From Apodospora peruviana (taxonomy: Eukaryota; Ascomycota; Sordariomycetes; Sordariales; Lasiosphaeriaceae): DNA of 64,000 nucleotides. This document shows, in pieces, positions 57,942 to 64,000 of this stretch. Numbering within the stretch: the stretch's first letter is position 1; each line of letters opens with the position of its first letter. The stretch covers positions 4,030,001 through 4,094,000 of the forward strand of contig JAUEDM010000004.1 of NCBI GenBank assembly GCA_033439685.1. Reading direction: 5' to 3'. A program made the translations under genes and the position numbers. Under the pieces are notes generated by a model, which worked only from the letters and a program-made list of their open reading frames with translations, searched no databases and was not told the origin of the DNA.

Positions 57942-58541
57942 CTATTTTCGCTCCTCGTCCACCCTCTTCCTTATAGGGAACAAGCCCTCCATCCGGCCCG
58001 TGAACAAACCACCCATCACCTGGCACGACGAAAAACAGCTCTCCGTATTTCCCTTCTCCATCGTGTCGAGACAATTCTCCATCTTGCTCTTCGAATTTCC
58101 CTCCTCCAGCGCAGAGAGAATATTCTCCATCTTGTTTTCCGTAATTGCCTGCAGCGCAGGGAGAATATTCTCCATCTTCGACGCAACATCAACAAAACTA
58201 ACACCTGGCGCTCGCTCCTCGTCCATCCTATTTTCTCTATCGAAGATCCATGTAGGGAATAAGTCTTCCATCCGGCCGAACAAACCACCCAGCACCTCGC
58301 ACGACGAAAAACGGCTCTCCGTAGTATTTCCCTCCTCCATCGTAGACACAATGTTCTCCATCTTCGAGGCAACAGCATCAGAACCAACACCTGGCGCGAG
58401 AAACGATTCCGCTCCTCCGTGATTCTCTAGGCGGCCATTGTTGCTTTCTCTGTGATTTTCTTGGTGAGAACTATCGTCATCTTCCCCCTGATTCTCTCGG
58501 CGATGGCCATCGTCGTTGCCTTCTCCGACGTCTGGCTGCTC
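57942..58541 (-). other. Open frame with duplicated MEN/FSSC repeat unit, in frame after the ARP9 stop
   Basis: Immediately after the ARP9 stop codon (58544-58542) the same frame stays open for 199 codons down to a TAG at 57944-57942. The first ATG is at 58361 and would give 139 residues. The content is acidic and hydrophilic. It is an imperfect duplication: APGV..D.VASKMENI and FSSC.V.GGLF.GRME.LFP each occur twice, DEER ends both units, and the second unit holds two extra MEN-type sub-repeats (MEN at residues 1, 63, 78 and 94 of the 139). The first copy of the unit begins 12 codons before the ATG, so if it is coding the true start is probably upstream. I do not recognise a family. It may be a separate small gene, a C-terminal extension of ARP9 by readthrough, or 3'-UTR sequence that is open by chance; the plus strand is also open for 140 codons here. 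Confidence 0.4.
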
Positions 58542-60879
58542 CTAAGCCAGCATCGAGTGTGATCGAATACCCTTGGGCCCGAGTTCGCTGTAGACACACA
58601 TAGAAAAGGTCAACATACAGGCCAACTAACTTCATATCATGCAAGAAAATAGATGAAAGAATAAACTCACTTGTAATCAACCCGGCTCAAACTCATCAGC
58701 CGCTGCGCATCCGCCGTGCTCTGATCCAAATTATGAATGCAAAACGCCAGGCGGGCAGCGATCTGCGCCCCCAGAAACATAGCCTCCTCGAACCCGTTCT
58801 TGCTCCACTCGCTCAGATAATTCGGCATCGCCGCCAACTTGATATTCGTCGGCGTCTGGCTGTGGAAATGATGACTCGGGGCCATATCACCAGCATTAGA
58901 CCCGGCCTGTTGCTGCACGCCCAACGGACCCCCAGGAACCCCCAAGCTCGCCGTCGTGGCGGCCTGCAGCAGCGGATTTACGCTGCTCGTGGTCGGCAGC
59001 TGGTGCGGGGCGCCCGTAAACGACCCCGTAGGCGTCTGCGATCCCGTGCCCGACGGCGTGCCCATGTTAGACGGTAGCTCCGATGTGAACATGGTCGCCG
59101 AGCTTGGCGATACCAGATGCCGCGCCTGCAGGGTCTGCATGATATTGTCCTTTAGGCCGCGGATCCGTGCCCCGTTTCCAACAAAGACGATGTTCTCCCA
59201 GCATGGCGGGCGCATGTACATGTCCTGGATTCCTTGGACGGCCTGATAAATAGCCGTGGCGATACGATCGATCTCCGCTCGGTCGGCGAACAGGAAGCGC
59301 TCTAGGCCGACTTCGATATCTCGTCGCACGCGTTTGGTCTGCTTCTCCGTGAGCTGCTGCTGCTGTCCTTCCGATGCTGGTGGAGCGGATTCCGTTGGTG
59401 CTGCTTGCGCTGTTGTGGATTCTGGGGGCGCGGCCGTCTCGGGTTTGGGTGCAGCATCGCCTTCGGCGGCGGCAGGTATTTGATCGGCGCGGGGCTCCGA
59501 GCTTTTGGCTTCCCCAGTTGGAGCTGTTGCTGCCCCATCGGCGGTGGCGGCCGCGGTATCTGCCGGTGCAGCACCATCTCCCATCTCGACGTCCTTGGTT
59601 GGTACCGGTGCTGGTGCTGCAGGCGGCGCCACAGGAACATCCTCTGTGACAAAGTCCTCATAATGAAACATATTCCATGTCCGCTTGGAGTTTGGTAGTC
59701 TCGCCCGGGCCGCCGCCGCATCGACTTCGGCCTTTTCTTTCGCTTTCCTGCCAGGCTTCGCCTTCTCGGCCTTTTCCTTCTCCTTTTTCGCGAGGAACTC
59801 TCTCGTATTACCGCTCGTGATGATATTGGCGATATTGAGTACCCCGTCTTCGTCAACAACATCTTTATCCCCGTTGAGCCCGTCATCATCAGTAAGAGGT
59901 GCCGTCTCTATGATCTTTGGCGGCTCGACTGGTGCCGCCGCCGCTGGAACCCCTGCTGGCCCAACGTTTTCGGCCGGCAGCTCCATCAACTTGGGGCTGT
60001 CGGGCACGTACGGCAGCACCTCACAGACGGCGCTCTTCTTCAGCTGCTCTGCCATCTCGCGGTTGAAGCCCTTGCCCTCCAACAGCGACAGCAGTTTACG
60101 CGTGAAGACTTCCCCGCCGCTGATCTCGCGCTCCTCAGCGGACGGATATGCGCCGACGTCCTTGTGCGACACCACCCGGCTGTCGTAGATGCACGTCACG
60201 TCCACTTTCTCGTACCCAATGTCGACGACCGTCATATTCGGCCATCGAAGACCGTACTGGGTCGCCACACCGCTGTGGAGAAGACACAGCGACGGCGTCT
60301 TGGTCTTCTCGAAGATATACCGCGCGATGTCCTCGCAGTCGGGCCGCGTCCATTGTGGCGATGCCATCAGCACGATGGGGGTGTTGTGGTAGGTCGTCGT
60401 GAGCTTGGCATGTACGTGTTCCAGAAAGGCGAGGAAACACTCCATGTTTGCGATGCGCCCCGCTGTTGTATCGCAGCGTCCAAGTTAGCACTTTATATCT
60501 GCTCATAATTGACAGATCACCGTCGACAAGTTCCAATCGTGCAATGGAGCTATCCTGGAGGGAGTAAGTACTCACCCTGTATAGGATAGACGGCGCCCTC
60601 GTCCGAGTCCGGGTCCTCGACATACTCCCACTCATCATCGTCACCCTTTGCGCCACCACCATTGCTGGCCGCCTTGCCCACCGCATTCGCCTTCCTGCGC
60701 TTGTAGGTGTGAACTGGCCGCCAGCTGTCCTCCTCCTCGTCGTCCTTGAACATGCGCGTCGGGATCCGGAAGGCAGGCGGGGTGAGCTCGGCACAACCGA
60801 GCTGGGCCATGGTGGTCTGGCTGCCCGGGCAGATCACCAGGATCTGGTCTTCACGCCATTTGCCCGTCTGCGTAGACAT
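58542..60879 (-). CDS. ARP9: Actin-related protein 9, SWI/SNF and RSC remodeller subunit
   Basis: Three exons (60879-60576, 60462-58671, 58587-58542) give 713 residues. The last exon encodes only 15 codons (NELGPKGIRSHSMLA), joined after SLSRVDY; without it the frame would end two bases into the intron. Actin-fold pieces are visible: DQILVICPGSQTTMAQLG (phosphate-loop strand), GRIANMECFLAFLEHVH, TPIVLMASPQWTRPDCEDIA, MTVVDIGYEKVDVTCIYDSR and ENIVFVGNGARIRGLKDNI. Two long insertions rich in Ala, Pro, Glu, Gln and Thr make it much longer than yeast Arp9 (467 residues), as is common in filamentous fungi. Arp9 pairs with Arp7 on the HSA helix of the remodeller ATPase in the nucleus. The stop lies directly before an open in-frame region with repeats. 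Confidence 0.93.
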
Positions 60880-61522
60880 CGCGACCGACTGGCTTATGAC
60901 CTCTGCAATGCAACTGACCGGTGTGTGGTGTAGGGTTTTTGTGGTGTTGGTGTTTAAGAAAATAGATGGATCGTCTTATTTGCTGACTTGTCGCGATTTC
61001 TCGATGGTTTGCAGCACGCGCTTTGGAGACACACGAAATTCTGTGGGGCGGCTTAGGACGGGAGCTTGTCCCAGGCAGGGATGTATGCAGAGGTACGGGT
61101 TACTCCGTACTTGAGGACCCGGAATACACTGTAACGTTACGGCTTATTGCATAATGCATATTCCGTACGGAGTACGGGTTACCACGACAGTCTTTATCAC
61201 GTACCTTATCCGTATTTGAGCATCAGGTCCCTAACGTCGACCATGAGAGTCACAGATCCTCTTACCTCTTAGACGTGGATTTTCAATCATCAAGGGAGAT
61301 GATTGAAAATCCACAGTTTGCAGAGTAGTAATTCATTCACAAAGTGGTTTATTCCGTACCGAATAGTTCAGTCGCTCCTAACTCTCGATGAGTGCCCTCG
61401 CCGGCGCGTCTCACATGCATAGACATACCTACTGGTATCCATACCCAAAGCTGGAAATGCAACCACAGCACCATTGTTGATATCCAGACCACACAGAAAA
61501 GGATACCCTGGAAATTAGATAT
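60880..61522. other. Spacer between RBR ligase 3' end and ARP9 start
   Basis: Both flanking genes are on the minus strand, so this 643-bp gap holds the ARP9 promoter. It contains several short palindromes (TAACGTTA at about 61131, CCGTACGG at about 61163, GCATAATGC) with TCCGTAC/GTACGGA repeats, and a perfect hairpin at 61275-61314. No reading frame is supported. Confidence 0.6.
61275..61314. repeat. Perfect inverted repeat, 17-bp arms, 6-nt loop
   Basis: The arm GTGGATTTTCAATCATC at 61275-61291 is followed by the loop AAGGGA and its exact reverse complement at 61298-61314. It would fold into a strong hairpin in DNA or RNA. It lies about 210 bp past the stop of the RBR ligase gene and about 400 bp upstream of ARP9. 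Confidence 0.9.
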
Positions 61523-63571
61523 TCATACAAACAAATTCTCCACCACAAAATCACAAATCTCGGTGATCATCTCAGCCATCGTCGGCAACCTACCATTCTT
61601 CAACGCATCCTCCACGTTCCTCTTCCCCGTTCCCTGCACCGCAAGCCCAGTCTCCAGAAAGGCCCGCTCCGCCCCGGACAGCTCCCTATTTTCCGTCTCC
61701 TTCCACTTGCGCTCTGCTTCCTCTTTCGCGTGTCTCAGCACCGTTTCCGTGTTCTCCGTCTCCCACAAGTTGCACCTATTACACTGCGTACACCTTCTCG
61801 GATCGCCTTCAGGTCGGAAGTGATCGCAGAAATGCCTGTACCCAACGTCGAACCCGTCGCCGGTGCCGCCAATGTCTTTCCGGCACACATAGCACATCTT
61901 GTAGCCACAGGGACAGGTAAGCTTGTTGCAGCCGGCCGTCTTGACAAACGAGGTGTTGCATTTGGGGCAGACGCGTTTAATCGCCATGCTCATAGCCTGC
62001 TCCACTTGCGTGCGCAGCGTGACGAGCGACGTCTCGTTGCAGACGTGAACATCGACCCATTCCTTGTTGCAGGTCAGACAAGAAGCGCGCCGGCAGTCGG
62101 GGTTCCGGCATTTGAACTTCAGCCCGCGCAGGCGTCGGCGGCGGCGTACGATGGCCTCACGAAACTGGGCCACCAGCTGGTCGCCGAATGTCTGCTTGGA
62201 ACTCAGGAGGAGCGCGATGAGAGATGAGAGAAGTATAAATGAAAGGACAAAAGGAATCGTGCCGAACAAGAGAACGACAAAGACGAGCGTGTAGATGTTG
62301 TCTGTCCGAACACGCAACTGCGCTTCGGTCGCCGGCAAGAAGATGTCGTCAACTTCTGCATAGGAGCAGAAGGGACAGCGGATGAGAGGGAGGCCGCTAG
62401 CAAGAAGGCTATGGTCGGCAAGCCGCTGTTCCAGCCTGTGAAGGATCTCGTGGCCCTTCTTCTCGTCGAGCATGGCGCGATAGATGTGGTATTGGGGAAT
62501 GTTTCCATCGCAGCCTGAAGAGTCCACGGCTGGACATCTGAGCGTGCCCGTCTGCTTGTCTATGGTTTGTTGCCAGCCCTGTCCAAACACAGCTTCCTGG
62601 ATGGAGAGTCGAACACAGCGAAAACAGATGGTATGGCCACCAGTATTGCATGCGGTGAGTTCCTCAAAGGTGGAATCCGTAAAACAGCAATCACACTCTA
62701 TAGTCATCTCTGCCTCCTCTGCTTCCTTCTTGTTCAGATCCTCGGCGATGGAACGGTCCCTTTCTTCTTGATCCGTGCGTGCTTTTGCCCTCAGCGGAAC
62801 AATCAGCTCGTCGAAGAGCTCACGATCCAGTTCGCGGTTTCCAGTAGACTTGAGGGTTGGTAGGATCGACCCCTGCCCCGATGACTTCCAGATCACCAAG
62901 GGGTGGCACTGGGCCTCACTTGAAGCAATATGCTTCCTTCGCAGAAATATGGAGGAAATGGTAAAACGCCACGACTTTGACGATAGGTCTACCAGGGTTG
63001 GTCGAGCATCGAGGTACGAATAGTTGGATTCGGCGAGAATAGCGTTGATGGTCGACCGCGAAAGCCCTTTGAACTCGTGCCACGCCAAGACTTCGACTGC
63101 CCTTTTGTACCCGGCGCTCCTGAATACCTCGTTTCTAGGTACTATCGCGGCGTCGTCGGTTTTATCTTTGCTCGGGACCCTCCAGCGGCCCTTGACCCAG
63201 GTCGCGCGATTTTTCAGTAGAGCATCTGCTGTCAGGGCAAGTCTCGATTCCCCGTCAAAGTTGACGAGCATTTCGCGAAAGACATGGATCTGGATATCGG
63301 GAAATACGGCAGCCAGGGCCTCGAGGCAGTTGTTGAGTTCGCGGAGATCCGGGGCATCGGGATCGAGCGGCTGGAGATGGGACTCATCAGAGATATACTC
63401 GGGCGAAGCGGAGTCCGACGCCGCTGTGGAAGCCAAAGATGAATTGCTGGCAGTTTTTAAGCTTTTAGCCTTTCCAGCCCGGTCGCTCGCTGATGAGCCG
63501 AGAAGGTTTGCGAGACCCATACTGCGTCGAGTCGTGATTTGTCTTGAGGGGTTGATGGTCAAAATAACCAT
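61523..63571 (-). CDS. RBR-type E3 ubiquitin ligase with CUE domain and hydrophobic insertion (RNF216-like)
   Basis: A single exon of 682 residues from the ATG at 63571; an ATG at 63520 (MGLANLLG) is an equally plausible start. A CUE-like ubiquitin-binding segment (LNNCLEALAAVFPDIQIHVF) lies near residues 78-121. RING1 (CDCCFTDSTFEELTACNTGG, then HTICFRCV) spans about 293-320, the IBR begins with CPFC at about 399, and RING2 (CPKCNTSFVKTAGCNKLTC) covers 535-563, with Cys548 as the predicted catalytic cysteine that takes ubiquitin from the E2. The RING1 and IBR spacing resembles human RNF216/TRIAD3. Between the first and second halves of the IBR there is a 32-residue hydrophobic stretch (about 426-457) broken by a proline, which looks like a membrane hairpin. 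The enzyme may therefore sit on a membrane with its catalytic parts in the cytosol. Substrates are unknown. Confidence 0.92.
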   Translation of the reverse strand: MVILTINPSRQITTRRSMGLANLLGSSASDRAGKAKSLKTASNSSLASTAASDSASPEYISDESHLQPLDPDAPDLRELNNCLEALAAVFPDIQIHVFREMLVNFDGESRLALTADALLKNRATWVKGRWRVPSKDKTDDAAIVPRNEVFRSAGYKRAVEVLAWHEFKGLSRSTINAILAESNYSYLDARPTLVDLSSKSWRFTISSIFLRRKHIASSEAQCHPLVIWKSSGQGSILPTLKSTGNRELDRELFDELIVPLRAKARTDQEERDRSIAEDLNKKEAEEAEMTIECDCCFTDSTFEELTACNTGGHTICFRCVRLSIQEAVFGQGWQQTIDKQTGTLRCPAVDSSGCDGNIPQYHIYRAMLDEKKGHEILHRLEQRLADHSLLASGLPLIRCPFCSYAEVDDIFLPATEAQLRVRTDNIYTLVFVVLLFGTIPFVLSFILLSSLIALLLSSKQTFGDQLVAQFREAIVRRRRRLRGLKFKCRNPDCRRASCLTCNKEWVDVHVCNETSLVTLRTQVEQAMSMAIKRVCPKCNTSFVKTAGCNKLTCPCGYKMCYVCRKDIGGTGDGFDVGYRHFCDHFRPEGDPRRCTQCNRCNLWETENTETVLRHAKEEAERKWKETENRELSGAERAFLETGLAVQGTGKRNVEDALKNGRLPTMAEMITEICDFVVENLFV

Positions 63572-64000
63572 CAATTCTATTGGCTATGTCCCCGAGCAGC
63601 CTATGTCCATGACGCGTAGAAGCATCTCAGCTTTTTGGTATGACTGACTTGAATCGCGCCGCTATCTTTTGGATCGCGACTTTAACATTAAGGTTCAGCG
63701 AAATACCTGGTAGTTTGGATGACGGAGGGCTGTGTTGGTGTTGTGGTGTTGTGATTGGGCTTATTCTAGGTTGTCAGGAAATTGTTGGCCAGCGGCCACC
63801 AAGTCAGCTGTCAAAGAGGCTGTGCGCCCAGCAAGGGTGACCTTGGGCGCGGTGGAAGCGGGGACTGCGGGGCAGGCTCTCGCGGGCGGCCCGTCCACTA
63901 ACCTGGCAACGTCAACACATTGAAGTTGAACCGTTCCCCATTTCATGATTCATCTGATCTCAAACTCCTCTTCTGAGACTTCATCTGATTGAGACACTAC
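63572..64000. other. Region upstream of the RBR ligase gene to the window end
   Basis: This 429-bp stretch should hold the promoter and leader of the minus-strand RBR gene. Frames of about 60 codons exist on both strands but none is protein-like. Any further gene lies beyond the window. Confidence 0.5.

Noticed and set aside
58000..58422. 140-codon plus-strand frame opposite the repeat region
   Set aside because: It is the complement of the repeated unit, whose copies are multiples of three, so the opposite strand stays open too; the minus-strand version is in frame with ARP9 and has a more soluble, protein-like composition.
1..64000. tRNA, rRNA, transposon and CRISPR signals
   Set aside because: I looked for T-loop GGTTCGA-type boxes, long terminal or inverted repeats and transposase or reverse-transcriptase motifs and saw none that I could support; a tRNA search program could still find one I missed.

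Overview
The window is nuclear DNA of a filamentous ascomycete. The introns (mostly 50-75 bp, GT-AG, often with a CTAAC/CTGAC branch site), the set of orthologues (AreB/ASD-4 GATA factor, group III G-alpha GNA-3, HOG1/OS-2, TOK channel, YDL183C-type mitochondrial protein) and their sequence character point to Pezizomycotina, most likely a Sordariomycete close to Sordariales. There are no rRNA genes, CRISPR arrays, recognisable transposons or tRNA genes that I could see. Gene models below were assembled by hand from reading frames and splice signals; each was checked for phase, so exon coordinates should be close, but no transcript evidence is available. UTRs are not called.

Layout. 1-23 kb is gene-dense: a 5'-truncated low-complexity protein (probably DnaJ-type), an MDR oxidoreductase, KRR1 (ribosome biogenesis), the GATA factor AreB/ASD-4, a TOK-type potassium channel, an orphan tail-anchored protein, a mitochondrial K+/H+-exchange-related protein, an SRF1-like membrane protein and cullin-1. 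23-43.7 kb is gene-poor: only three genes, GNA-3, glycogen phosphorylase and the HOG1 MAP kinase, each with 3.5-5 kb of non-coding DNA in front. These three are connected physiologically: G-protein/cAMP and stress-MAPK signalling both control storage-carbohydrate mobilisation. 43.7-51 kb holds AVL9 (secretory pathway) and the tandem-HtrA protease NMA111. 51.4-57.3 kb carries a RidA-family protein, a YeeE/YedE (thiosulfate/sulfur) membrane protein and an ETHE1/Blh-type persulfide dioxygenase; the last two form a probable sulfide/thiosulfate module resembling bacterial bigR-type operons. 57.9-63.6 kb, on the minus strand, has a repeat-containing reading frame directly downstream of and in frame with ARP9, then ARP9 itself (SWI/SNF-RSC subunit) and a CUE-RBR ubiquitin ligase with a hydrophobic insertion.

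The most unusual items are (i) the 199-codon open frame that continues in frame after the ARP9 stop and consists of an imperfect duplicated unit, (ii) the YeeE/YedE plus persulfide dioxygenase pair, (iii) a membrane-hairpin-like insertion inside the IBR of the RBR ligase, (iv) a perfect 17-bp-stem hairpin between ARP9 and the RBR gene, (v) a 20-bp perfect palindrome at 3174-3193, and (vi) a dispersed CCTAGGTA palindromic motif restricted to intergenic DNA.
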